Source: Aquimarina sp. MMG016 (GTDB taxonomy: Bacteria > Bacteroidota > Bacteroidia > Flavobacteriales > Flavobacteriaceae). Taken from it: 64,000 nt of DNA. Both the position numbers and the translations under genes were made by a program. The stretch lies in assembly GCF_018100805.1 (NCBI RefSeq), contig NZ_JAGJEA010000016.1, forward strand, positions 57,409-121,408. The letters are read 5' to 3'. This document shows, piece by piece, positions 43,539 through 52,711 of the stretch. The notes beneath the pieces are model-generated. The model was given only the letters and a program-made list of their open reading frames with translations, was not told the origin of the DNA and searched no databases. The first letter of the stretch is position 1, and every line of letters begins with the position of its first letter.

Positions 43539-44390
43539 TTATAATGCAAAAATTAATTCTTTAGGATCTACTTTTTCTTCAATGATATTAAGTATATGCA
43601 ATTGATCCTGAACTTTCTTTAGAATTTCTGGTTGGATTTGCGATTGGCTCCATTCTGTGATTTCCAGCCATTTTCGGATATCTTCTAATTGTTGATCATA
43701 TCGATGTGATAGTGTTCTATCTATACTAGGTATTTTCTTAAAATCTGCTGTGGTAGTATTGATGATATCTAAAATTGTTTTTATTTCTTCGTTTTTGGTT
43801 TTTAAAACCTCTTCTCTAACAGCAATCACAAAACAAGGCCAGGGAGTAGGGCAGTCGGCGACTCTTCTAAATGTTCCTTTATCTACCAACGGTTTGGTGG
43901 TAAAATGCTCCCACATAAAGTAATCCGCATTTCCGTTAGTCAACCCTTCAATAGCACCATCTAGATTTTTAATCACTTCGAATTTTAGGGTAGAAGTATC
44001 CCAACCTTCGTTTTGGGCATTTACATAAGCCATAAGATGTGATCCGGACCCATACCTACTGATAGCGGCTTTGGTGTTTTGTAAATCAGAAAGGTTTTGG
44101 TAGTTGGAGTTAGCGCTTACATGAATTCCCCATATTAATGGAGTATCTATATAAGTTTGTACAATTTTACTTGGATTACCGGCTATGATATCTTTTACAA
44201 TACCCTCAGTAAGAATTATGGCTATATCTATATCTGCATTTCTTAATGCCTCGCACATAGCTCCGGTTCCTCCGGGAAAATCTATCCAATCTAATTGTAT
44301 ATTGTTTTTTAAGTAACTTCCGTCCTCTATAGTAAGGTGCCAGGGTAGATTAAAATGTTCTGGGACACCACCAATTTTTATAGTATGCAT
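43539..44390 (-). CDS. periplasmic-binding-like type 2 protein without signal peptide
   Basis: 283 residues. The two-lobed NMT1/SsuA-type pattern is visible: KIGGVPEHFNLPWHLTIEDG, IDFPGGTGAMCEALRNADIDIAIILTEG, AAISRYGSGSHLMAYVNAQ. These resemble ABC-importer substrate-binding proteins. The N terminus MHTIKIGGVPEH starts directly at the first strand, with no signal peptide or lipobox, and no permease or ATPase gene is near, so it is probably a cytoplasmic enzyme or sensor. Monocistronic. Confidence 0.8.
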   Translation of the reverse strand: MHTIKIGGVPEHFNLPWHLTIEDGSYLKNNIQLDWIDFPGGTGAMCEALRNADIDIAIILTEGIVKDIIAGNPSKIVQTYIDTPLIWGIHVSANSNYQNLSDLQNTKAAISRYGSGSHLMAYVNAQNEGWDTSTLKFEVIKNLDGAIEGLTNGNADYFMWEHFTTKPLVDKGTFRRVADCPTPWPCFVIAVREEVLKTKNEEIKTILDIINTTTADFKKIPSIDRTLSHRYDQQLEDIRKWLEITEWSQSQIQPEILKKVQDQLHILNIIEEKVDPKELIFAL

Positions 44391-44477
44391 ATTTACTTTT
44401 TTTAAGCTAAAAAGTTAAAAATTGTGTATTTTATCGATTATTTGTGTTTTTTATCGTGTAAATTGAATTATTTGTTT

Positions 44478-44485
44478 TATATTTG
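44478..44485 (+). promoter_or_regulatory. candidate Bacteroidota -7 box
   Basis: TATATTTG matches the TAnnTTTG -7 consensus exactly, 65 nt upstream of the 48-codon ORF at 44551. No good -33 box at the usual distance. Confidence 0.4.
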
Positions 44486-44550
44486 GAATGTAATTCTGAT
44501 AAAAGAAATAGTTTTACTCAAGTTTTAATCCAAATAAAAACAAAATTACT

Positions 44551-44697
44551 ATGAAAAAGAATTTTTTAAAGAACAAAAACGCTCAAGTAAAGGTTGCAAA
44601 ATTAAAAAGTAACCCTTTAGAGAACGGGATTGTTATATTTGTTGGGTTATTGTTATTAACAAATTTCCTAATAAGCCTTAAAATTTTATTTGGTTAG
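44551..44697 (+). CDS. 48-aa small membrane protein
   Basis: 48 residues: a strongly basic N-terminal half (MKKNFLKNKNAQVKVAKLK) and one C-terminal membrane helix (GIVIFVGLLLLTNFLISLKI). It is preceded by a consensus -7 box and followed 54 nt later by a strong terminator, so it is a complete small transcription unit inside a 478-nt space between two minus-strand genes. Function unknown. Confidence 0.65.
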   Translation: MKKNFLKNKNAQVKVAKLKSNPLENGIVIFVGLLLLTNFLISLKILFG

Positions 44698-44750
44698 AAT
44701 TTCTTTAAAACGATGAATACTTTTTAGGTATTCTCTAAATATAATATTAA

Positions 44751-44780
44751 AAAAGGATGGACATTGCTCCATCCTTTTTT
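44751..44780 (+). terminator. intrinsic terminator
   Basis: AAAAGGATGGA (44751-44761) pairs with TCCATCCTTTT (44768-44778), followed by T. It ends the 48-codon ORF. Confidence 0.9.
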
Positions 44781-44868
44781 ATTTAGTTACTTGATTCTTT
44801 TATAATTTATTTTTAAAATTACAATCGAATACACTATTTGGATGTAATAACTTCATATTTTTTTAGCG

Positions 44869-45741
44869 TTAAATTCTCTTAATCTTATCTAAGGTGTACC
44901 GTATAAGGCGATCTACAGCTTTTTTTGGATTTTGGCTAAATGTTCCTGTAGCACGATTCGCAAGAACTACGTTCATAGATACTGCTCGATGACCAAGAAG
45001 TTTTGCCATTCCATAAATTCCGGCAGTTTCCATTTCCAGATTGGTTATCTTTTTATCTGCGTATACAAAAGAAGCGATCTTTTCATTTAGTTTAGCATCA
45101 GAAGTGGGCAGTCTTAGTACTCTTCCCTGAGGTCCATAAAAACCAACATTGGTAATCGTAAATCCTTTTTGGGTTTCATCACTCTGCATATGTCTCCCTA
45201 GCTTTTTATCAAAAGTTACCACATAGGGCGCTGACTTGTTAGAATCCCAATCTAAGTGTTTGATTAGGGGGGCAGAAATCTGAGGAAACTGTACATGCGA
45301 ACTATCATAGAAGTGAAGAAGACTATCAAAACCAATAGCTACCTCAGAAACAATAAAACTATCTACAGCAATATCTGCTTGTATAGCTCCGGTGGTACCA
45401 ATTCTAATAATATCTAATGAAGTATGATTTTGTTTAATATTTCGTGATGTGAAATCTATATTAGCCAAAGCATCCAATTCATTAAACACAATATCTATAT
45501 TATCGGTACCGATACCAGTAGAGATGACAGTAATTCTTTTTCCTTGGTATGTTCCAGTTTGGGTATGGAATTCTCTTTTTTGGATTTTGAATTCTATGTT
45601 GTCAAAATACTGTTTAACCTGATCTACACGATCTGGATCACCAACCGTAATAACTGTTTCAGCTAGATGTTCCGGTTTAAGATTTAGATGGTATATGCTT
45701 CCATCTTGATTAAGAATAAGTTCTGATTCGGCTATGGCCAT
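44869..45741 (-). CDS. nucleoside phosphorylase, uridine-phosphorylase-like
   Basis: 290 residues of the PNP/UDP superfamily: TVGDPDRVDQVKQYFD, ISTGIGTDNIDIVFNELDAL (phosphate-binding), IRIGTTGAI, and NLEMETAGIYGMAKLLGHRA (the ribose/base MET motif). It phosphorolyses a nucleoside to base and ribose-1-phosphate for salvage. Which base is used is uncertain. It is 1 nt downstream of the DUF1835 gene in a three-gene operon. Confidence 0.88.
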   Translation of the reverse strand: MAIAESELILNQDGSIYHLNLKPEHLAETVITVGDPDRVDQVKQYFDNIEFKIQKREFHTQTGTYQGKRITVISTGIGTDNIDIVFNELDALANIDFTSRNIKQNHTSLDIIRIGTTGAIQADIAVDSFIVSEVAIGFDSLLHFYDSSHVQFPQISAPLIKHLDWDSNKSAPYVVTFDKKLGRHMQSDETQKGFTITNVGFYGPQGRVLRLPTSDAKLNEKIASFVYADKKITNLEMETAGIYGMAKLLGHRAVSMNVVLANRATGTFSQNPKKAVDRLIRYTLDKIKRI

Positions 45742-45742
45742 A

Positions 45743-46681
45743 TTATAATTTTAAAAGGGTATGAGATTCATTATTATAGAGGTAGTCGTATTTTTTGACG
45801 CCACCATAATGCCAATCCAATTTTTGAGTATTGTAGAAGTTCTTTTTATGTTTTAATGCCAATTTACCTCTTTCTGATAGTACCAGACGATCTTTAGTTT
45901 GATCCAAAAACTGAAAAAGTCGTGCGATAACACGTTTCATTTGCATATCGCCATACCCATAATACCCTTGATATTCTAGGGCATATCCCATAAGTTGTCT
46001 GATATTTTTGATTTGGTACTTTTCTACCATTTCCAGAATATTATGTTCTAATACATTTAGGCCGGTAAGCATATTTGGAAAACGTTGTAAATGTGCTCTT
46101 AGGCTAATAGATAAATATTCAAAAGAAGAATTTCTTTTAATCTGCCCAGCAATTTTTTTCGGATTAGATTCACAATATAACGTCCATACATAATCAGCAA
46201 ACTCCAGGTCGTCAATATCTAATAGTATTTTGTTTTTGTAATGGCTTTTTAGTTGAGCATCGGTAAGTTCGCAGAGTCCCATTAACTTTTTTCCGTTCTC
46301 AATTCTTCCACTACACACTAGATATACAGGAATGTCTTTTACTTCTTTACGCAGTAAAATACTAAGAGCAGCTATCATATTGATTTGACAGAAGAGATCA
46401 TATTCAAACCACAGTATAATTTCATCATATTGCTGAAGGTCATCAAACTTTTTTAGTTGTGAGACAAACTTTTCTTCATAATCAGAATGATCAATTCTGT
46501 AGTATCTTTTCAGAAAATCCTCTCTTTTCTTAATAGAATCTTCTCCTTCTACTTTATGGCAGGTTGGACCCTCACAAAGCATTTCTCGCCAAACCAGAAA
46601 CTCACCATCGACCAGCTGCATTTCTTTTAGTCGATCGGTAAGACTATCCCCATTAGTGATATGTAACGTTTTTGTTTCCAA
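45743..46681 (-). CDS. DUF1835-domain protein
   Basis: 312 residues. The N terminus (LHITNGDSLTDRLKEMQL, FLVWREMLCEGPTC) and IILWFEYDLFCQINMIAAL are typical of DUF1835, with a C-terminal winged-helix-like part (RVIARLFQFLDQTKDRLVLSERG). Function unknown. It starts 2 nt after the SUI1-like gene and ends 1 nt before the phosphorylase gene, so the three are co-transcribed. Confidence 0.82.
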   Translation of the reverse strand: METKTLHITNGDSLTDRLKEMQLVDGEFLVWREMLCEGPTCHKVEGEDSIKKREDFLKRYYRIDHSDYEEKFVSQLKKFDDLQQYDEIILWFEYDLFCQINMIAALSILLRKEVKDIPVYLVCSGRIENGKKLMGLCELTDAQLKSHYKNKILLDIDDLEFADYVWTLYCESNPKKIAGQIKRNSSFEYLSISLRAHLQRFPNMLTGLNVLEHNILEMVEKYQIKNIRQLMGYALEYQGYYGYGDMQMKRVIARLFQFLDQTKDRLVLSERGKLALKHKKNFYNTQKLDWHYGGVKKYDYLYNNESHTLLKL

Positions 46682-46683
46682 AA

Positions 46684-47013
46684 TTATCCTCCTACTCGTT
46701 TTACTTTGAACCCCTTTTCTTTCAGTATATTCATAATCTGATCTCGATAATCTCCTTGGATAATGATGCGATCATCTTTAAAGCTTCCACCAACACTTAG
46801 GGTGGTTTTTAGTTCTTTGGCTAGTTTTTTAAAATCTTCATCTGCTCCGGTATACCCTTCGAGTATGGTAATTGGTTTTCCCTTTCGTTTTTCATATTTG
46901 CAGATGATAGGATCATCCTGTATCCATATTCCTTTTTCAGTCTCTTTAATCTGTTCTTCCTCTTCGACTTTATGATCAGGAAAAAGGTTTTTTAGTTGGT
47001 CTTGTAAATCCAT
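46684..47013 (-). CDS. SUI1/eIF1-like translation factor (YciH type)
   Basis: 109 residues. After an acidic N terminus comes the SUI1 fold: PITILEGYTGADEDFKKLAKELKTTLSVGGSFKDDRIIIQGDYRDQIMNILKEKGFKVKRVGG (positions about 47-109). YciH-type proteins bind the 30S subunit and modulate start selection, possibly under stress. First gene of the operon with DUF1835 and nucleoside phosphorylase. Confidence 0.88.
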   Translation of the reverse strand: MDLQDQLKNLFPDHKVEEEEQIKETEKGIWIQDDPIICKYEKRKGKPITILEGYTGADEDFKKLAKELKTTLSVGGSFKDDRIIIQGDYRDQIMNILKEKGFKVKRVGG

Positions 47014-47105
47014 TTGATTTAATGAATTAATGATGTTAATGAATAAATGATCTAATGGGGTTTTTGATGCGACTTGTGTTTATAATAAAAAGTACTGATT
47101 AGTAA

Positions 47106-48068
47106 TTATTTCTTAATTAATCCGATTTCTACCAATCTTTGATGTAAGAATTCGCCAGCTGTGATGTCATCATATTGTTTAGGATTATCCTCAGTAATAC
47201 ATTCTTCCAGACAATTCAGCTTCATATCACTTCTGGGATGCATAAAAAACGGGATAGAGTATCTTGGTTTTCCCCATTGTTCTTTAGGAGGGTTAATCAC
47301 TTTGTGTATCGTAGATCTTAATTTATTATTAGTATGGCGTTCTAACATATCCCCAACATTAATCACCAATTCATCTTCTTTTGGGATTGCATCTATCCAT
47401 GCTCCATCTTTACGTTGTACCTGTAGCCCTCCGGTAGAAGCCCCCATTAATAAGGTAATAAGATTGATATCTCCATGAGCTCCGGCACGAACTGCTCCTT
47501 TAGGTTCTTCAGTAATAGGAGGATAGTGGATAGGTCTTAGAATACTATTGCCATTACTTGCCCAATGGTCAAAATAATGCTCGTCGATCCCGATATAAAG
47601 TGCTAAGGCTCTTAGTACATAAATACCGGTTTTCTCCAGCATTCGATATGCTTCCATTCCAGTTACGTTAAAATCCTTTAGTTCATTTACAATAACATTA
47701 GGAGGGTATTCTTCGATTAGATTGGCATCTGCATCAGGTTCCTGACCAAAATGCCAGAATTCCTTAAGATCACCTTCTTTTTTACCTTTAGCGTGTTCTT
47801 TTCCAAAAGAAGTATAACCGCGTTGTCCACCAAGGCCTTCGATTTCGTATTTTTCCTTAGTATCAACTGGTAAAGCAAAAAAGGCCTTTACTTCTTTGTA
47901 TAAATTGTCTACAAGTGTGTCACTTAGAAAATGGTTTTTTAAGGCCACAAAACCAATTTCTTCGTATGCCTTTCCAATTTCGTTAACGAATTTCTGTTTG
48001 CGCGATGGATCATCAGACAAAAAATCAGCCAAATCTACGCTTGGTATATTATTCATAGTGTGAGTCAT
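47106..48068 (-). CDS. 2-oxoglutarate/Fe(II) dioxygenase, isopenicillin N synthase-like
   Basis: 320 residues. The N-terminal DIOX_N domain (IPSVDLADFLSDD) is followed by the 2OG-FeII domain with the iron facial triad His198, Asp200 (GAHGDINLITLL) and His255 (STIHKVINPP), and RYSIPFFMHP with the Arg that binds the 2-oxo acid. The set is typical of plant- and fungal-like soluble dioxygenases that hydroxylate or desaturate small molecules. Substrate unknown. Monocistronic. Confidence 0.9.
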   Translation of the reverse strand: MTHTMNNIPSVDLADFLSDDPSRKQKFVNEIGKAYEEIGFVALKNHFLSDTLVDNLYKEVKAFFALPVDTKEKYEIEGLGGQRGYTSFGKEHAKGKKEGDLKEFWHFGQEPDADANLIEEYPPNVIVNELKDFNVTGMEAYRMLEKTGIYVLRALALYIGIDEHYFDHWASNGNSILRPIHYPPITEEPKGAVRAGAHGDINLITLLMGASTGGLQVQRKDGAWIDAIPKEDELVINVGDMLERHTNNKLRSTIHKVINPPKEQWGKPRYSIPFFMHPRSDMKLNCLEECITEDNPKQYDDITAGEFLHQRLVEIGLIKK

Positions 48069-48310
48069 TATATTGAAGAACTAAAATAGTTGTATTTGCT
48101 GTAAAAAGTATAATAGTTCTCCAAAAATTTCAACATTTTTCGGATATAAATCATTTTACTTGATTCTGAATATATGGTTCTAAAATCATAGTAAATTTAA
48201 CTAATTCATAGATTTGTTTAGTTTAAATTAACAACTACTTAATAATATTGTCTAAACGACATGGTATTCTGAACGAAAAATAATTACATTTACTCCATTA
48301 ATTTTCTTTT

Positions 48311-50317
48311 ATGGATCATATTTCTAAGGAAAAATCACAGCTACAATTTGATAAGCTAACATCTGATCATGATGTATTGATTTCATTATATCACAATATG
48401 CTAACACCAAGGCTTATTGAAGAAAAAATGTTGGTATTGCTCCGCCAGGGAAAAATATCCAAATGGTTTAGTGGTATCGGTCAGGAAGCCATATCAGTAG
48501 GAGTAACATCTGCATTAGAAAAAGATGAATATATCTTGCCTATGCACCGTAATCTGGGTGTATTTACCACCAGAGGTATTCCGTTATATCGATTGTTTAG
48601 CCAATGGCAAGGCAAGGCTAATGGTTTTACCAATGGCCGTGATCGTTCTTTTCATTTTGGTACTCAGGAGTATAATCTTGTCGGAATGATATCACATCTT
48701 GGTCCTCAGATGGGGGTTGCATGTGGTATTGCACTGGGTAATCTTTTGAAAAAGAATCATAAAGTTATAGCTGTATTTACAGGAGAAGGAGGAACCAGTG
48801 AAGGTGATTTTCATGAGGCGTTGAATGTAGCTTCAGTTTGGAGCCTACCAGTGTTATTCTGTATTGAGAATAATGGATACGGATTATCTACCCCAACTAG
48901 TGAACAATATAACTGCCAGCATCTGGCAGATAGAGGATTGGGTTATGGTATCGAGTCTCATATCATTGATGGTAATAATATACTAGAGATATATCATAAG
49001 GTAAGTGAACTGGCCAAAAGTGTTAGAGAAAATCCACGTCCGATACTAATTGAGTTTAAAACTTTTAGGATGCGAGGTCACGAAGAAGCTAGTGGAACTA
49101 AGTATGTACCGCAAGAACTTATGGATCATTGGCAGGCAAAGGACCCTATAGAAAACTATAAAGACTATTTATACGAGCAGGGTGTTATTACAGAAACAAA
49201 AGATCTGGAAAAACGTTCAGCGATTAAATCAGAAATCGAATCACACTGGAAGCAGGCTAAAGAAGAACGTACTGTAGCGGTCGATTTGGATACAGAATTG
49301 AAGGATGTTTATAAGGGATTTTATTATACAGAGAAACAACCAAGTTCAACTACTAATGAACTTCGGTTAATTGACGCAATTTCTGATGGGTTAAAAGAAG
49401 CGATGCAACGCAATGACAACCTGGTGATTATGGGGCAGGATATAGCAGAATATGGTGGTGTTTTTAAAATCACAGAAGGTTTTGTAGAAGCTTTTGGGAA
49501 GGAACGAGTTCGTAACACTCCGATTTGTGAGTCCGCAATTGTTTCTGCCGGATATGGATTAGCAGTAAATGATTATAAAGCTGTTGTGGAGATGCAATTT
49601 GCAGATTTTGTGTCTTCAGGATTTAATCCTATCATTAATCTGTTAGCTAAATCTAATTATCGTTGGGGGCAATCGGCTGATGTAGTGGTTAGGATGCCTT
49701 GTGGCGCAGGAGTAGGAGCAGGACCTTTTCATAGTCAGACCAATGAAGCATGGTTTACCAAAACACCTGGGTTAAAAGTGGTATACCCAGCATTTCCCTA
49801 TGATGCCAAAGGGTTGTTAGCCACAGCTATTGAAGACCCAAATCCCGTATTGTTTTTTGAGCATAAAGCTTTATACAGAAGTATACGCCAGGAAGTGCCG
49901 GAAGGATATTATAATCTCCCTTTCGGGAAGGCATCTGTGTTACAGGATGGAAATGATATCACAATCATTAGTTATGGAGCAGGAGTTCATTGGGCATTAG
50001 AAGTATTAGGAAATAACAAAGAGATTTCTGCTGATTTGATTGACCTGAGAACCTTACAACCATTAGATACAGAAACCTTGTATCAATCAGTACAAAAAAC
50101 CGGTAAGGCGATTATCTTACAAGAAGATAGCATGTTTGGCGGTATAGCTTCGGATATATCGGCTTTAATTATGGAAAACTGCTTCGAATACCTGGATGCA
50201 CCGGTAAGGCGAGTGGCCAGTATAGAAACTCCAATACCTTTTGAACCTAATTTAGAAGCTCAATATTTGGCTAAAAATAGGTTTGAAAAAGAGTTGTTAG
50301 GATTATTAGCGTATTAG
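48311..50317 (+). CDS. 2-oxoacid dehydrogenase E1, fused alpha and beta subunits
   Basis: 668 residues, joining the two E1 chains that are separate in most bacteria. The alpha half (about 1-340) has the ThDP motif AVFTGEGGTSEGDFHEAL...ENNGYGLSTP near residues 155-190. The beta half (about 350-668) has NLVIMGQDIAEYGGVFKITEG and CESAIVSAGYGLAV. The product should decarboxylate a 2-oxoacid, most likely a branched-chain one, for an E2 component encoded elsewhere. Monocistronic, with a 242-nt leader and a terminator behind it. Confidence 0.92.
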   Translation: MDHISKEKSQLQFDKLTSDHDVLISLYHNMLTPRLIEEKMLVLLRQGKISKWFSGIGQEAISVGVTSALEKDEYILPMHRNLGVFTTRGIPLYRLFSQWQGKANGFTNGRDRSFHFGTQEYNLVGMISHLGPQMGVACGIALGNLLKKNHKVIAVFTGEGGTSEGDFHEALNVASVWSLPVLFCIENNGYGLSTPTSEQYNCQHLADRGLGYGIESHIIDGNNILEIYHKVSELAKSVRENPRPILIEFKTFRMRGHEEASGTKYVPQELMDHWQAKDPIENYKDYLYEQGVITETKDLEKRSAIKSEIESHWKQAKEERTVAVDLDTELKDVYKGFYYTEKQPSSTTNELRLIDAISDGLKEAMQRNDNLVIMGQDIAEYGGVFKITEGFVEAFGKERVRNTPICESAIVSAGYGLAVNDYKAVVEMQFADFVSSGFNPIINLLAKSNYRWGQSADVVVRMPCGAGVGAGPFHSQTNEAWFTKTPGLKVVYPAFPYDAKGLLATAIEDPNPVLFFEHKALYRSIRQEVPEGYYNLPFGKASVLQDGNDITIISYGAGVHWALEVLGNNKEISADLIDLRTLQPLDTETLYQSVQKTGKAIILQEDSMFGGIASDISALIMENCFEYLDAPVRRVASIETPIPFEPNLEAQYLAKNRFEKELLGLLAY

Positions 50318-50354
50318 AAATAGAGTATTGAAAAGTAAGGGGTGAAAATACATT

Positions 50355-50412
50355 GAGCTTGATAAAGCTTATTGTTTAAGACCTTATCAAGCTCGTAGCT
50401 TTTATTTTTTTT
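50355..50412. terminator. intrinsic terminator
   Basis: GAGCTTGATAA (50355-50365) is repeated inverted as TTATCAAGCTC (50384-50394), followed within a few bases by a T-rich run. It lies between convergent genes. Confidence 0.75.
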
Positions 50413-50421
50413 ACCTAAAAA

Positions 50422-50955
50422 TTAATCTAATCGACATCCGGAAGAGTCAATTGTTGCCTGCTCAATTTTTGTAGTTTCAAATACAACAGTGTAGATATCT
50501 ACATTTCCATTTTCCCTTATATATTTTATTATATGTTTTATTTCCAGTATTCCATCTTTTTCATAAGACAACACTTCGGTAGAGTCTGAATCAAATTCAT
50601 CAGTAGTACTATTACTATCCAAAGATAGCATACCATCAGTAAGTATCCAGGACCAACAAAAACCACCAACACCGCTTGTTGGAGTTTTTTTCGATCTCCA
50701 TTGAAGGGTTCCATTATCTGTATATGTAAACTCAGCTACTTCTTCTGTTGCCGTGAAATCTGTAATTCTATTTTGGTAATCAAATTCTCCATTAATTTCA
50801 CGTGAATCAGTTCTAGTCAATACGTTATATACTCCAACCAGGTCTTCTTTTGCAATAATGATGTCAGTTTCTTCTATAATAATAGGACTGTCATCCTTGC
50901 TACAGGATACAGTGAATAGTGCAAGTGTAATAAATAGGGTAATGTAAATTTTCAT
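50422..50955 (-). CDS. lipoprotein, lipocalin-like
   Basis: 177 residues. Signal peptide with lipobox FTVSCSKDDS: Cys18 is lipidated and the following Ser-Lys-Asp-Asp is the Bacteroidota export signal that sends lipoproteins to the cell surface. The rest has alternating strands (LVGVYNVLTRTDS, ATEEVAEFTYTDNGTLQWRS, GMLSLDSNST) like flavobacterial lipocalin-like domains. Ligand unknown. Confidence 0.78.
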   Translation of the reverse strand: MKIYITLFITLALFTVSCSKDDSPIIIEETDIIIAKEDLVGVYNVLTRTDSREINGEFDYQNRITDFTATEEVAEFTYTDNGTLQWRSKKTPTSGVGGFCWSWILTDGMLSLDSNSTTDEFDSDSTEVLSYEKDGILEIKHIIKYIRENGNVDIYTVVFETTKIEQATIDSSGCRLD

Positions 50956-51250
50956 AATTATTAAATAGTTTTATTTTGGGTTTACTTTTTTAGATTATTC
51001 AATCTTTTAATGATGCAAAAGTATAATGCTAAACTTTCCTAATAGTTGTCAAAAACTTATAAGTTTTGAGTGATCATTTCTAAATATAAAATTATGGCTA
51101 TCAGAAAAGTTGGAAGAGTATTAACTTATGAAACACCTAAAAAACTTTATGAAATATAAGTTTCAGTTGCTAAAACGAATATTAATATTTTAATACAGAT
51201 TTAAAGGGTAAATCCATATCAACCGGAGTATTTACATATTACTCTTAAGA

Positions 51251-51298
51251 TACCCTTGTTTTCAGGGGTGTACAAAACAATAGGTTTTTGCATATTTG
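51251..51298 (+). promoter_or_regulatory. shared promoter element, copy 1
   Basis: TACCCTTGTTTTCAGGGGT at 51251-51269, and a CATATTTG -7-like box ending at 51298. An identical 19-mer with the same 47-nt distance to its box is found at 52591-52638. The 19-mer has inverted ACCC/GGGT ends and is a probable activator site. The wider spacer, 50956-51356, is AT-rich and otherwise holds no convincing gene. Confidence 0.65.
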
Positions 51299-51356
51299 TT
51301 TTGTTTTTATATCAGATAGGGCTTATTTGGTATACCGGACTAAAACTATAAACTTT

Positions 51357-52511
51357 ATGCAAACATCGGATACTAAGAAAACCTGGTTTCGAATTCTCGT
51401 AATCTTTAGCTGTATTATACTACTATTTACCAGCTTTACATTTTTTAAGGATCGGTATCTACATAAGAAAGAAGCAAAAGAAAATATAATAAGGGCCAAA
51501 AAGGATGTAATCAGAGACCTGGATTATCAGTATGCTAAATTAAAAAGCCTGGCTAGGTACTGGAGTACAATATATGCAAAAGTAACAGCGGTTCATAACA
51601 GAGATACTATAGAGCACCCTAATTATACAGTGGAAGGGTTAACGAGAAGACATAATGATATCCTTAGTTTTTTTGATCAATATGAAGAAGATCCATACCT
51701 AATGTATTATGTTACAGAAAGAGAACAATTGTCTGAAATTTATCCAATAGGGGATACTCTACGTTATCTTTTCAATACCTATAGATTAAAAGAAAAAATA
51801 CCACAATATGTAGCCTCCTTAAATATGGCCTATACGGGTATAATGAATCATGTAAAGAAAACAGACTCTATATCCAGGTACAAGTTAATTTATGACCCTA
51901 AATTTTCTTCATATTTCTACTATTTGGATAAAATAGATAGAGTGCTTTATGAATTATTATTTGAGCAATATCCACAATCACTACACTACTTAATAAATGA
52001 AACAAAAGAATTTGAAAAAGAGGCTGTTGGTAGATTGATATATAGACAAACACAAGAATTAAATCGCCCATGGCCTCATCCGGATACATCAGAAATTGAA
52101 AGGCTTAGAAATCATATGGAAGGGGTCTTAGAGATAGAGGAAGATTCGCTAACCAACTATATCATAAAGAAAAACGGTAATAAGTTATTACTGTTGGTAA
52201 AAACTTCTCAGATATCAAAAGATGCTTCTGAAAAGTCAAAAAAAGAATATCTTAATGCGTTATATGAAGGAGTAAACAGCATAAAAGATGCACAAATTGA
52301 CGAAGTATATCTATATGTAGAAATAGTAAATACAGAAACGCTGTTTGTGGATGATGTTTGGATTAAAACACCTTTACAGATTTATTTTGATCCATATGTT
52401 CCAGACGATCTCCCAAGGTTATTATCAGGTTTTTATACTGTAGACGCTTTTAAATACTACATAAAAGGTTCTTTTTCTTTACAGAACGCCTGGTATCCAA
52501 ATAGAGAATGA
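51357..52511 (+). CDS. membrane-anchored protein of unknown function
   Basis: The start MQTSDTKKTWFRILVIFSC at 51357 is preferred over the ATG at 51288, which lies within the promoter element and would give an unlikely leader. The product has 384 residues: a membrane helix (about 12-30), a charged helical stretch and a large extracytoplasmic domain with Tyr-rich and Glu-rich segments (LARYWSTIYAKVTAVHNRDT, DPKFSSYFYYLDKIDRVLYELL). No domain recognised. It shares its promoter element with the lipoprotein gene downstream, so the two are probably co-regulated. Confidence 0.7.
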   Translation: MQTSDTKKTWFRILVIFSCIILLFTSFTFFKDRYLHKKEAKENIIRAKKDVIRDLDYQYAKLKSLARYWSTIYAKVTAVHNRDTIEHPNYTVEGLTRRHNDILSFFDQYEEDPYLMYYVTEREQLSEIYPIGDTLRYLFNTYRLKEKIPQYVASLNMAYTGIMNHVKKTDSISRYKLIYDPKFSSYFYYLDKIDRVLYELLFEQYPQSLHYLINETKEFEKEAVGRLIYRQTQELNRPWPHPDTSEIERLRNHMEGVLEIEEDSLTNYIIKKNGNKLLLLVKTSQISKDASEKSKKEYLNALYEGVNSIKDAQIDEVYLYVEIVNTETLFVDDVWIKTPLQIYFDPYVPDDLPRLLSGFYTVDAFKYYIKGSFSLQNAWYPNRE

Positions 52512-52590
52512 TATGCTCCCCTGATTTCAAAACATAAAATTTTTAAACAAAAGAAAAACACAGTTTATCATTATATATTTTCTCATCAAA

Positions 52591-52638
52591 TACCCTTGTT
52601 TTCAGGGGTAAATATGACGATTTGTTTTTACACATTTG
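52591..52638 (+). promoter_or_regulatory. shared promoter element, copy 2
   Basis: The identical 19-mer (52591-52609) and a CACATTTG -7-like box ending at 52638, offset by 47 nt as in copy 1. It drives the lipoprotein gene at 52712. Confidence 0.65.
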
Positions 52639-52711
52639 TAGAAGCAAACCACTACTTCTTTAGTAGTAAGTAAATATTAAAAATTATTTCAATTTAACGA
52701 CTGTTGAGTTT

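Noticed and set aside
51094..51159. 21-codon ORF (MAIRKVGRVLTYE...) upstream of the membrane-anchored protein gene
   Set aside because: Very short, no terminator or clear promoter of its own, AT-rich surroundings; chance ORF is the simplest reading.
51288..51356. Extended N terminus for the membrane-anchored protein
   Set aside because: The upstream ATG lies within the promoter element and codes an unlikely leader; MQTSDTKKTW at 51357 gives a normal membrane anchor.
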